Of a DNA stretch of 64,000 nt, positions 51,914-58,897 are shown piece after piece (the stretch's first letter is position 1; each line of letters begins with the position of its first letter). The stretch is from Actinophytocola sp035995025 (GTDB lineage Bacteria; Actinomycetota; Actinomycetes; Mycobacteriales; Pseudonocardiaceae), in the NCBI GenBank assembly GCA_035995025.1, contig DASYKY010000079.1:124001-188000 (forward strand), given 5' to 3'. The notes under the pieces were generated by a model that was not told where the DNA came from, ran no database searches, and saw only the letters and a program-made list of their open reading frames with translations. The position numbers were made by a program, and so were the translations under genes.

Positions 51914-53354
51914 CGAGGTAGGCCTCCAGTCCCGTGCGGCCACCCTCCCGGCCGAAGCCGGACTCCTGGTAGCCGCCGAACGGCGCGGTCGGGTCGAACC
52001 GGTTGAACGTGTTGGCCCACACCACGCCGGCGCGCAGCTTGTCGGCCATCCAGAGAATCCTCGATCCCTTGTCGGTCCAGATGCCCGCGGACAAGCCGTA
52101 CGGCGTGTTGTTGGCCTTGGCCACCGCCTCGTCCGGGGTGCGGAACGTGAGCACCGACAGCACCGGGCCGAAGATCTCCTCGCGGGCGATCCGCATGGCC
52201 TGGCTGACACCGGCGAACACGGTCGGCGCGAAGAAGAAACCCTTGTCCGGCAACGGGCACGGGCTCGTCCAGCGTGTCGCGCCCTCCTCCTCGCCGGAGG
52301 ACACCAGCTCGTTGATCTTGTTGAGCTGCTCGCGCGAGTTGATGGCACCGACGTCGGTGTTCTTGTCCAGCGGGTCGCCGATGCGCAGCGTGGAGATCCG
52401 CGTGTGCAGCTTGTCGAGCAGTTCGTCGGCCACCGACTCAGCCACCAGCAGCCGCGAGCCCGCGCAGCACACGTGGCCCTGGTTGAAGAAGATGCCGTTG
52501 ACGATGCCCTCGACGGCCTGGTCGAGCGGCGCGTCGTCGAACACCACGTTGGCCGCCTTGCCACCCAGCTCCAGCGTCAGCTTCTTGCCCGACCCGGCGA
52601 GCGAGCGCTGGATCAGCTTGCCGACGTCCGTGGAACCGGTGAACGCGACCTTGTCCACGCCGGGGTGGTTGACCAGCTCGGCGCCGACGTCGCCCGCGCC
52701 GGGCAGGATGTTGACCACGCCCGGCGGCAGGTCGGCCTGCTGGATGATCTCGGCCAGCACGAGCGCGGAGAGCGGCGTGGTCTCGGCCGGCTTGAGCACC
52801 ACGGTGTTGCCGCAGGCCAGCGCGGGGGCGAGCTTCCACGCGGCCATCAGCAGCGGGAAGTTCCACGGGATGACCTGGCCGGCCACGCCCAGCGGGCGCG
52901 GGTCCGGGCCGTAGCCGGCGTAGCCGAGCTTGTCCGCCCAGCCCGCGTGGTAGAAGAAGTGCGCGGACGCGGTCGGCACGTCCACGTCCCGGGACTCCTT
53001 GATCGGCTTGCCGTTGTCCAGGCTCTCCAGCACGGCAAGCTCGCGCGACCGCTCGGCGATCATCCGCGCGATCCGGAAGATGTACTTCGCGCGCTCTGCG
53101 CCGGGCATCCGGCCCCACACCCGGTCGTAGGCGCGCCGGGCGGCCTTCACCGCCTTGTCCACATCGGACGGGCTGGCGGTGGACACCTCCGCCAGCACCT
53201 CCTCGGTCGCCGGGTTGACCGACTTCAGCGGCTCGCCCTCGCCCTCGACGAACTCGCCGTCGAGGAACATCCGGTAGCTCGGTTTGAGGTTCGCGATGTC
53301 CCGGTTCTCGGGCGCGGGCGCGTACTCCCACACGGGGTTCACGTTGCTGTTCAT
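51906..53354 (-). CDS. Aldehyde dehydrogenase (full length)
   Basis: 482 residues with all ALDH landmarks: YRMFLDGEFVEGEG start, PWNFPLLMAAWKLAPALACGN, NILPGAGDVG, FTGSTDVGK, LELGGKAANVV (general-base Glu) and GHVCCAGSRLLV (nucleophile Cys), then GPVLSV. It oxidises an aldehyde to a carboxylate with NAD(P). It lies one base after the deoC stop, so its probable substrate is the acetaldehyde or glyceraldehyde-like product of deoxyribose-phosphate aldolase. Confidence 0.92.
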   Translation of the reverse strand: MNSNVNPVWEYAPAPENRDIANLKPSYRMFLDGEFVEGEGEPLKSVNPATEEVLAEVSTASPSDVDKAVKAARRAYDRVWGRMPGAERAKYIFRIARMIAERSRELAVLESLDNGKPIKESRDVDVPTASAHFFYHAGWADKLGYAGYGPDPRPLGVAGQVIPWNFPLLMAAWKLAPALACGNTVVLKPAETTPLSALVLAEIIQQADLPPGVVNILPGAGDVGAELVNHPGVDKVAFTGSTDVGKLIQRSLAGSGKKLTLELGGKAANVVFDDAPLDQAVEGIVNGIFFNQGHVCCAGSRLLVAESVADELLDKLHTRISTLRIGDPLDKNTDVGAINSREQLNKINELVSSGEEEGATRWTSPCPLPDKGFFFAPTVFAGVSQAMRIAREEIFGPVLSVLTFRTPDEAVAKANNTPYGLSAGIWTDKGSRILWMADKLRAGVVWANTFNRFDPTAPFGGYQESGFGREGGRTGLEAYLDV

Positions 53355-53355
53355 G

Positions 53356-54324
53356 TCAGTCCACCGTCACGTAGTCCGGGCCGCTGTAGTGGCCATCGAG
53401 TTGGGCTCGGCGCTGCATCAGCAGGTCGTTGAGCAGGCTGGATGCGCCGAAGCGGAACTTGTCGGCGGTGAGCCACTCCGGCCCGGCCACCTCGTGCACG
53501 GCCACGAGGTAGCGGATGGCGTCCTTCGTGGTGCGGATGCCGCCCGCCGGCTTGACGCCGATCCGCGTGCCGGCCGAGCCGTGCCAGTCGCGCACCGCCT
53601 GCAGCATCACGTGGGTGACCGGCAGGGTGGCCGCGGGCGACACCTTCCCGGTGGACGTCTTGATGAAGTCGGCACCCGCGAGCATCGCGAGCCACGAGGC
53701 GCGGCGCACGTTGTCGTAGGTCGCGAGCTCGCCGGTCTCCAGGATGACCTTGAGGTGCACGTCCCCGCAGGCGTGCTTGATCGTGACGATCTCGTCGAAC
53801 ACCCGGCCGTAGCGGCCCGACAGGAACGCGCCGCGGTCGATCACCATGTCGACCTCGGTGGCGCCGTCGGCGACCGCGAGCTCGGTGTCGGCGATCTTCA
53901 CCGGCATGCTCGAGCGCCCGCTCGGGAACGCGGTGGCGACGCTGGCGACGCCGACGCCGCTGCCGCGCAGCGCCTCGACCGCGGTGGCCACCATGTCCGG
54001 GTAGACACACACGGCGGCCACCGACGGCACCTCGGGGTGCTCCGGGTCGGGTCTGCGGGCCTTCGCGCACAGGGAGCGGACCTTGCCGTGGGTGTCCGCG
54101 CCCTCCAGCGTGGTCAGGTCGACCATGCTGATGGCGGTGTCGATGGCCCACAGCTTCGACGCCTTCTTGATGCTGCGGGTGGCGAGGCCGGCCGCGCGCT
54201 GCTCGACGCCGACCTGGTCGACGCCGGGCAGGCCGTGGAGGAACCGGCGGAGCGACGTCTCGTCGCGGGTCGCGTCGGAGAGCTCGGGGGGTAGCCCCGT
54301 CCTCGCCGGTGAGGGTGCTGCCAT
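53356..54324 (-). CDS. deoC: Deoxyribose-phosphate aldolase
   Basis: 322 residues, of the longer actinobacterial DeoC type. VDMVIDRGAFL, LKVILETGEL, ADFIKTSTGK (Schiff-base Lys) and GVKPAGGIRT (second catalytic Lys) are all visible. It splits 2-deoxyribose-5-phosphate into glyceraldehyde-3-phosphate and acetaldehyde, using deoxyribose from thymidine phosphorolysis. TAGACT lies exactly seven bases before ATG 54324 on the minus strand, a leaderless promoter. The two ALDH genes follow immediately. Confidence 0.93.
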   Translation of the reverse strand: MAAPSPARTGLPPELSDATRDETSLRRFLHGLPGVDQVGVEQRAAGLATRSIKKASKLWAIDTAISMVDLTTLEGADTHGKVRSLCAKARRPDPEHPEVPSVAAVCVYPDMVATAVEALRGSGVGVASVATAFPSGRSSMPVKIADTELAVADGATEVDMVIDRGAFLSGRYGRVFDEIVTIKHACGDVHLKVILETGELATYDNVRRASWLAMLAGADFIKTSTGKVSPAATLPVTHVMLQAVRDWHGSAGTRIGVKPAGGIRTTKDAIRYLVAVHEVAGPEWLTADKFRFGASSLLNDLLMQRRAQLDGHYSGPDYVTVD

Positions 54325-54337
54325 GCGGTCGAGTCTA
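54325..54337 (-). promoter_or_regulatory. Leaderless -10 box of deoC
   Basis: TAGACT on the minus strand (54337 down to 54332), seven bases, then ATG 54324. The same hexamer occurs inside the TTGTCGG-N9-TAG elements, supporting the idea that those are promoters. Confidence 0.55.
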
Positions 54338-54910
54338 GGCGGACGAAGCGGGCGCCCAGGGCTTCAGCCACGGAGTCGGCGCCCACTGCTCGGCGGCCGC
54401 CAGCAGCTCGTACGCCGTGGCGCCGTCGATCGACTCGCGGACGATGTCGGCATGGCCCGCGTGCCGCGCGGTCTCCTCGATGACGTGCAGTAATACCCAG
54501 CGGACGGACCAGTGCGTGACGTGGTCGGGGAACCACGGCGCGTCGGGCACCGGGACGGGCTCGCCGAGGTCGGCGATGCCCGTGACGACCTCCTCGGTGT
54601 ACGCGGCGACCTCGTCGTACCGCGCGGTCAGTGACTCGGCCGTGTCGTCGGGCGTCAGCCGGAACTCCGCCCCGTAGTCCTCGGGGCTCGTGGTTCTCGG
54701 CTTGCCGGCGAGGAGGTCTGTCCAGCCGAGCTCGATGTGCGCGACGTGCTTGACCAGTCCGCCGACGGACAGCGCACTCGCGCTGGGGGCGAGCCGCAGC
54801 TGCCCGGGGGTGAGGCCGTGCGCGGCGGTCTTGAGCACGCGCCGCTGCTGGGCGAGGAAGACAAGCAGACCGTCGCGCTCGTCGGCGACGGGGCGGGCAT
54901 TTCCATCCAT
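54335..54910 (-). CDS. DinB-like / DUF664 family protein
   Basis: 191 residues with the four-helix DinB_2/DUF664 layout: LLVFLAQQRRVLKTAAHGLTPGQLR, LVKHVAHIELGW (first His) and LLHVIEETARHAGHADIVRE (two further His), the usual three-histidine metal site. Members are putative metal-dependent enzymes, some thiol (mycothiol or bacillithiol) S-transferases. The reaction here is unknown. ATG 54910 is preferred; CATGCT lies seven bases before it. Confidence 0.82.
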   Translation of the reverse strand: MDGNARPVADERDGLLVFLAQQRRVLKTAAHGLTPGQLRLAPSASALSVGGLVKHVAHIELGWTDLLAGKPRTTSPEDYGAEFRLTPDDTAESLTARYDEVAAYTEEVVTGIADLGEPVPVPDAPWFPDHVTHWSVRWVLLHVIEETARHAGHADIVRESIDGATAYELLAAAEQWAPTPWLKPWAPASSA

Positions 54911-54950
54911 GTCGCGGAGCATGCCAGCGGGCACCGACAAAAACGGCGCG

Positions 54951-55601
54951 CTACTCCTCGAGCTGCTTGTTCTTCTTGTCCTTCTTCAAGCGCGGCCTGC
55001 CGTACTTGACCTCCACGCCGCCCATCACGGCCAGCCCGGTGATCTTCACGACCGGGACGCCCGGCCGCGGCTGGATGTCCTCGTCGACGTTGCTTTCGAA
55101 GGCACCCATGAAGCCCGTGCCGTTGACCTGCACCACGATGTCGCGCGGTAAGCGGATCTCGATGCCGCCCATGAGCGTGAACGCCTGGATGGTCGTCTCC
55201 GCGTCCTCGAACCGGGCCTCGCTCAGGTCGATCTCGATGCCGCCCATGACCGCGACCGCGTTGAACGTCGGCGGGACGGTCCACACGCCCTTGCGGACCG
55301 CGCCGGACAGGATGGCGATCGCGCTCGACGACGTGCCGCGGCCGCCGATGCGGCTGCTCGGCGGCGGGCTGGGGTGGAACGCGGGGGACTTGGCCTGGTT
55401 GCCGATCGGCAGGTCGCGGGTGAGCGGCTCCAGGTCGCCGAACGTCTTCGCGGCGTAGAGCTTGTCGAGCCGCTCCTCCAGTTCGCTGACCGTGAGCCGG
55501 CCCTCGCCCATCGAGTCGTGCAGCACCTTCGCGACGCGTTCCCGGTCGTCGTTGGATACCCGCATGTCACGCGGGTCTGGCACGGCAGGAAGGTCACTCA
55601 C
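54951..55601 (-). CDS. DUF1707 / LiaF-like C-terminal domain protein
   Basis: 216 residues. Residues 8-65 (DMRVSNDDRERVAKVLHDSMGEGRLTVSELEERLDKLYAAKTFGDLEPLTRDLP) form the DUF1707 SHOCT-like domain; residues about 100-205 form the LiaF-like beta-rich domain with repeated VMGGIEIDL / LMGGIEIRLP units. Such proteins are linked to cell-envelope stress sensing. No membrane segment is seen. TAGCCT lies seven bases before GTG 55601, leaderless. It is divergent from the methyltransferase gene with 42 bases between. Confidence 0.85.
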   Translation of the reverse strand: MSDLPAVPDPRDMRVSNDDRERVAKVLHDSMGEGRLTVSELEERLDKLYAAKTFGDLEPLTRDLPIGNQAKSPAFHPSPPPSSRIGGRGTSSSAIAILSGAVRKGVWTVPPTFNAVAVMGGIEIDLSEARFEDAETTIQAFTLMGGIEIRLPRDIVVQVNGTGFMGAFESNVDEDIQPRPGVPVVKITGLAVMGGVEVKYGRPRLKKDKKNKQLEE

Positions 55602-55643
55602 GACATCGAGGCTATCGCGACGGCCCCGGCTATGGTGCGACGC

Positions 55644-56426
55644 ATGTCCTCCGCTTTCACCCGCGCCGACCTCGAGACTCGGGTCAGGGCGCTCGACACG
55701 CAGTCACGGCTGTCCGGCGTGGGCAGGTTGCGGTCGTGGGTGCTCGAGGTCCTGGCACCGCGGCCCGGCGAGCGTGTGGCGGACATCGGGTCGGGGACCG
55801 GCGAGCACGTGCGCGCGATGGCCGAAGCTGTTGGCGCACAAGGAGAGGCGATCGGCGTCGAGCCGAACGACGGCATGCGTGCGGAGGCCGCGCGGCGCGC
55901 GGCCTCCTCGGGCGTGACGTTCGTGGCGGGCTCCGCGTACGCGCTGCCGTTCGCCGACGCTTCGGTGGACGTCGTCACGTGCGAGCGGGTGTTCCAGCAC
56001 CTGCGCTCGCCGGCGGAGGCGGCCGGGGAGATCGCGCGCGTGCTGCGGCCGGGCGGGCGGGTCGCGGTCACCGACACGGACTGGGCCACGGCGATCGTGC
56101 ACCCCGGTGACCCGGACACGGTCGGCGCGGTCGGCGCGGCCATGCGGGCGGGGATCACGAACCCGCTCGCCGGGCGGCTGCTGCCGGGCCAGCTGACCGC
56201 GGCGGGCCTGACGGTGGACGACATCGGTTCGCAGGCCCTGGTCCAGTCGCGCGAGGCGGCGACGGGGCCGCTGATGACGATGCTGGGCCGGATGGCGCGG
56301 GACCGCGGGGCGATCAGCGAGGCGCGGCGGGCGTCGTTCATGGCGGACGTGGCGGCCGGCGCGGAGCGGGGCGACTTCCTGATGTCGGTGACGATGTTCG
56401 CCGTCGCCGGACATCGTCCTGTGTAG
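55644..56426 (+). CDS. SAM-dependent methyltransferase (class I)
   Basis: 260 residues. ERVADIGSGTGEHVRAMAEAVG is motif I, VEPNDGMRAEA motif II, PFADASVDVVTCERVFQHL motif IV and VLRPGGRVAVTDTDW motif V, in the UbiE/Methyltransf_11 style. The methyl acceptor is unknown. ATG 55644 is chosen over ATG 55632 because TATGGT (55631-55636) ends exactly seven bases before it. A TTGTCCACA element begins ten bases after the stop. Confidence 0.85.
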   Translation: MSSAFTRADLETRVRALDTQSRLSGVGRLRSWVLEVLAPRPGERVADIGSGTGEHVRAMAEAVGAQGEAIGVEPNDGMRAEAARRAASSGVTFVAGSAYALPFADASVDVVTCERVFQHLRSPAEAAGEIARVLRPGGRVAVTDTDWATAIVHPGDPDTVGAVGAAMRAGITNPLAGRLLPGQLTAAGLTVDDIGSQALVQSREAATGPLMTMLGRMARDRGAISEARRASFMADVAAGAERGDFLMSVTMFAVAGHRPV

Positions 56427-56435
56427 ACGGTCGAG

Positions 56436-56541
56436 TTGTCCACAGTGGGGCGAGTTGTCCACAGGTCCCGCCGCGGCGCGGGTTTTGTCGGTGGTGGCCG
56501 GTAGACTGGCGCTGAGGGGTGCCCCCGGAGAGGGTGGGGGC
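56436..56541 (+). repeat. TTGTCCACA / TTGTCGG-N9-TAG element, copy C
   Basis: Two TTGTCCACA boxes (56436 and 56456), TTGTCGGTG at 56485, GTAGACTGG at 56501, and GGGGTGCCCCC at 56516 then GGAGAGGGTGGGGG. Steps 29, 16 and 15 match copies A and B, but here the sequence is not part of a gene. It separates the methyltransferase from upp. Confidence 0.8.
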
Positions 56542-56553
56542 CGCGAGTCACGG

Positions 56554-56594
56554 GTGCGCGCGTACGTGCGCGTGGGCGCGTGCACGTGCGCGCG
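56554..56594 (+). other. Alternating purine-pyrimidine tract (possible Z-DNA)
   Basis: Two runs of strictly alternating purine and pyrimidine, 56554-56574 (begins GTGCGCGCGTACG) and 56576-56594 (begins GCGCGTGCACG), broken by one base. Shorter CGCGCGCGCG runs occupy the same place in copies A and B. Such tracts can flip to Z-form under negative supercoiling. Confidence 0.6.
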
Positions 56595-56705
56595 GCGTTG
56601 GGCTTTGCGGGCGGTGGTCGCGAGGGAGTGGTTCGGGTCAGGGGTGGCCGGCTCCGCTCGGCGGGCTGGCCGGATTGTGCATTGTGTCAAGTACCGTGTC
56701 GGCCC

Positions 56706-57329
56706 ATGGATGTGCGCACCGTCGACCACCCGCTGGCCAAGGCGCGGCTGACCGTCATGCGGGACGCCCGCACGGACAACGCCACCTTTCGCGCCGCCCT
56801 GCACGAGCTCACCGTCATGCTCATCTACGAGGCCATGCGCGACGCCCCCGTGCGCACCGAGCGCATCCATACCCCGGTCGCGCGCACCGAGGGCGTCTGG
56901 CTCGCCGACCCGCCGCTGCTCGTCCCCGTGCTGCGCGCCGGGCTGGGCATGGCCGACCAGGCGCACCGGCTGATCCCCGACGCGCAGATGGGCTTCGTCG
57001 GCCTCGCGCGCAACGAGGAGACGCTGGAACCCACCCCGTACATGGAGTCGCTGCCCGCCGACCTCGCCGGGCGGCCCGTGTTCGTGCTCGATCCGATGCT
57101 CGCGACCGGCGGCTCGATGGAGTACACGATCCGGCTGCTCACCACGCGCGGTGCCACGGACGTCACCGCGGTGTGCGCGCTCGCCGCGCCGGAGGGCATC
57201 CGCCACCTGGAGAAGTCCGGGCTGCCGGTGCGGCTGGTCACCGCCAGCGTGGACGAGCGGCTCAACGACTCCGGGTACATCGTCCCTGGTCTGGGCGACG
57301 CGGGTGACCGCCAGTACGGGGCCGTCTGA
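56706..57329 (+). CDS. upp: Uracil phosphoribosyltransferase
   Basis: 207 residues. VPVLRAGLGMAD and VFVLDPMLATGGSM (PRPP-binding loop) and GYIVPGLGDAGDRQYG (uracil-binding C-terminus) are diagnostic. It forms UMP from uracil and PRPP, recycling the base released by the pyrimidine phosphorylase. ATG 56706 is chosen; TACCGT (56692-56697) lies eight bases upstream. No pyrimidine-sensing leader is evident. Confidence 0.94.
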   Translation: MDVRTVDHPLAKARLTVMRDARTDNATFRAALHELTVMLIYEAMRDAPVRTERIHTPVARTEGVWLADPPLLVPVLRAGLGMADQAHRLIPDAQMGFVGLARNEETLEPTPYMESLPADLAGRPVFVLDPMLATGGSMEYTIRLLTTRGATDVTAVCALAAPEGIRHLEKSGLPVRLVTASVDERLNDSGYIVPGLGDAGDRQYGAV

Positions 57330-57340
57330 ACCTCGTCCGG

Positions 57341-57362
57341 GGTGGTATCACGGTGGTACCTT
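57341..57362 (+). promoter_or_regulatory. Direct-repeat operator and -10 box of the antitoxin gene
   Basis: GGTGGTA at 57341-57347 and again at 57352-57358, 11 bases apart (one helical turn), the second overlapping a TACCTT box (57357-57362) that lies seven bases before ATG 57370. Ribbon-helix-helix proteins bind such short repeats, so autorepression is likely. Confidence 0.5.
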
Positions 57363-57369
57363 GGAGCGC

Positions 57370-57576
57370 ATGGCGATGACTCTGAGGCTCTCGGACGAGG
57401 AGAACACGCACCTCGCCGAGCTGGCCATGGCGGAAGGCCGGTCCAAGCAGGAGATCATGCGGCTCGCGCTCGCCGAGCGCTGGGCGCGGCTGCAGAAGGA
57501 ACAGCAGCTGGCCGAGGTGCTCAGCCGGGTCCTGCCGCGCTACAAAGGTCTGCTCGAACGGATCGGAACCGCCTGA
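57370..57576 (+). CDS. Ribbon-helix-helix antitoxin-like protein
   Basis: 68 residues. MAMTLRLSDEENTHLAELAMAEGRSKQEIMRLALAERW has the RHH layout: an N-terminal DNA-binding strand followed by two helices. The C-terminal part (LQKEQQLAEVLSRVLPRYKGLLERIG) is amphipathic and probably contacts the partner encoded 28 bases downstream. It is expected to bind its own promoter and neutralise the Fic-like protein. Confidence 0.8.
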   Translation: MAMTLRLSDEENTHLAELAMAEGRSKQEIMRLALAERWARLQKEQQLAEVLSRVLPRYKGLLERIGTA

Positions 57577-57595
57577 ACCTGTCGGTGGCTAGTGG

Positions 57596-57616
57596 CATGA
57601 TCACGTGGTGATCATG
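57596..57616 (+). promoter_or_regulatory. Perfect 21-bp palindrome over the toxin start codon
   Basis: CATGATCAC (57596-57604), three bases, then GTGATCATG (57608-57616), a perfect dyad that covers the candidate GTG/ATG starts of the toxin gene. It could be a second operator or an mRNA hairpin that hides the toxin start. Confidence 0.6.
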
Positions 57617-58000
57617 TACCTGGACGCCAGCGACCTGCTCGTGCTGGCCGCTGCCGTCACCGGTGGCGACCTCGTGGTGCGCGATCTCGGGCTGCTCGAC
57701 GCCGCCGCGCACCGGCCGCGCGCCACCGTCCTGGGCGTGCAGGCCTACGACACCCTGTGGCTCAAGGCCGCGGCCCTGCTCGACTCCATCGTCATCACCC
57801 GCCCGCTCGCCGAAGGCAACTGGCGCCTCGGCTGGGTCGCCGCGGTGGCCCTCTGCGACATCAACGGCTGGTGGGTCGACGCCGACGAGGACGAGGCCCT
57901 CGAAGTGGTCCGCGAGGTCGGCCGCGGCAACGTCGGGGTGCCCGACATGGCCGGCCGGCTGGAGGAGTGGGCCTTCCCCAAACAGGATGGCCCGGCTTGA
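57605..58000 (+). CDS. Degenerate Fic/Doc-family toxin component
   Basis: 131 residues resembling the Doc branch of Fic proteins, as annotated in actinomycete fic-family toxin-antitoxin pairs: YLDASDLLVLAAAV start, helical core, RPLAEGNWRLGWVAAV at the place of the Fic motif HxFx(D/E)(G/A)N(K/G)R. The catalytic His is Arg and the Lys before Arg is Trp, so canonical AMP- or phosphate-transfer is doubtful. Start candidates are GTG 57605, GTG 57608 and ATG 57614, all inside a palindrome. The stop overlaps the MerR promoter. Confidence 0.65.
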   Translation: MVIMYLDASDLLVLAAAVTGGDLVVRDLGLLDAAAHRPRATVLGVQAYDTLWLKAAALLDSIVITRPLAEGNWRLGWVAAVALCDINGWWVDADEDEALEVVREVGRGNVGVPDMAGRLEEWAFPKQDGPA

Positions 58001-58027
58001 CCTGGAGTGCGGTCCAGCTCCTACGGT
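57997..58027 (+). promoter_or_regulatory. MerR-type promoter with 19-bp spacer
   Basis: TTGACC (57997-58002) and TACGGT (58022-58027) are separated by 19 bases, the over-long spacer typical of MerR-controlled promoters. A dyad CTGGA-N6-TCCAG lies within it. The -10 is seven bases from GTG 58035, so the MerR gene is probably autoregulated and leaderless. Confidence 0.65.
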
Positions 58028-58034
58028 CGAGGAT

Positions 58035-58436
58035 GTGACTTACGCGATCGCCGAGGCGGCCCACCGCAGTGGGTTGTCGATCGACACACTCCGTTACTAC
58101 GAACGCATCCAACTGATCGACCCGCCCGCCCGCGACTCCGGCGGCCGGCGGGTTTACACCGACGAGGACCTGGCCTGGCTGGAGTTCCTGACCAGGCTGC
58201 GCACGACCGGCATGCCGATCCGGATGATGCGCGAGTACGCGCGGCTGCGCCACCAGGGCACCGCCAGTGCCACCCGCCGCAAGCAGATTCTCGTCGAGCA
58301 GCGGGCCGAGGTGCTCGACCGGATCACCGAGCTGAAATCCTGCCTGGACGTGCTGAACTACAAGATCGCCAACTACGAGCAGTGCGAGCGGGACCTCAAC
58401 GAGAAGGCCCCGGTCGTCCAGGAAGCGTCGGCCTGA
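58035..58436 (+). CDS. MerR family transcriptional regulator
   Basis: 133 residues. The winged helix-turn-helix is at the N-terminus (YAIAEAAHRSGLSIDTLRYYERIQLIDP), then a wing RVYTDEDLAWLEFLTRLR and a long dimerisation helix (ILVEQRAEVLDRITELKSCLDVLNYKIANYEQCE). Two cysteines about 16 apart near the C-terminus could sense electrophiles or redox, as in AdhR/NmlR-type members. The start is GTG 58035, at leaderless distance from the -10. The target other than itself is unknown; a flavodoxin-fold gene converges on it. Confidence 0.85.
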   Translation: MTYAIAEAAHRSGLSIDTLRYYERIQLIDPPARDSGGRRVYTDEDLAWLEFLTRLRTTGMPIRMMREYARLRHQGTASATRRKQILVEQRAEVLDRITELKSCLDVLNYKIANYEQCERDLNEKAPVVQEASA

Positions 58437-58443
58437 CGCGGCG

Positions 58444-58896
58444 CTAGCCCATCAGCGTCGCGGCCACGGCCGCGCCCAGCTCCCAGCACCGCTCGAGGTC
58501 CTGCTTGCCGGGCTCGCCGGTGACGGTGACGTTCGGCGTCACCCGCTCCCAGGCAAGCCCGGTGACGATCGACTCGATGCCGCGGACGGCGCCCGCGGTG
58601 TCGTTGTTGCCGTGCACGTACAGCCCGAACGGCCGGCCTCGGGTGGCGTCGAGGCACGGGTAGTACGCCAGGTCGAAGAAGACCTTGAGCGCGCCGGACA
58701 TCATGCCCAGGTTCGCCGGGGTGCCGAGGACGTAGCCGTCCGCCTCGAGCGCGTCCTGCGGGGTCGCGGCCAGCGCGGGCCGCCGGACCACCTCCACGCC
58801 CTCGATCTCGTCGGTGCCCGCCCCGGCGACCACCGCCTCGAACATCGCCTGCAGGTTCGGCGACGGCGTGTGGTGCACGATCAGCAGCCGGGGCAT
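58444..58896 (-). CDS. Flavodoxin-fold NAD(P)H-dependent oxidoreductase
   Basis: 150 residues. LLIVHHTPSPNLQAM is the FMN-phosphate loop and LGTPANLGMMSGALKVFFD the isoalloxazine-contacting loop; YVHGNNDTAGAVRGIESI follows. It belongs to the flavodoxin/FMN-reductase family and would reduce quinones or another small substrate. It stands one base after the phosphosugar mutase ATG side, i.e. just downstream of that gene on the same strand, with its 3' end converging on merR. Confidence 0.82.
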   Translation of the reverse strand: MPRLLIVHHTPSPNLQAMFEAVVAGAGTDEIEGVEVVRRPALAATPQDALEADGYVLGTPANLGMMSGALKVFFDLAYYPCLDATRGRPFGLYVHGNNDTAGAVRGIESIVTGLAWERVTPNVTVTGEPGKQDLERCWELGAAVAATLMG

Positions 58897-58897
58897 G

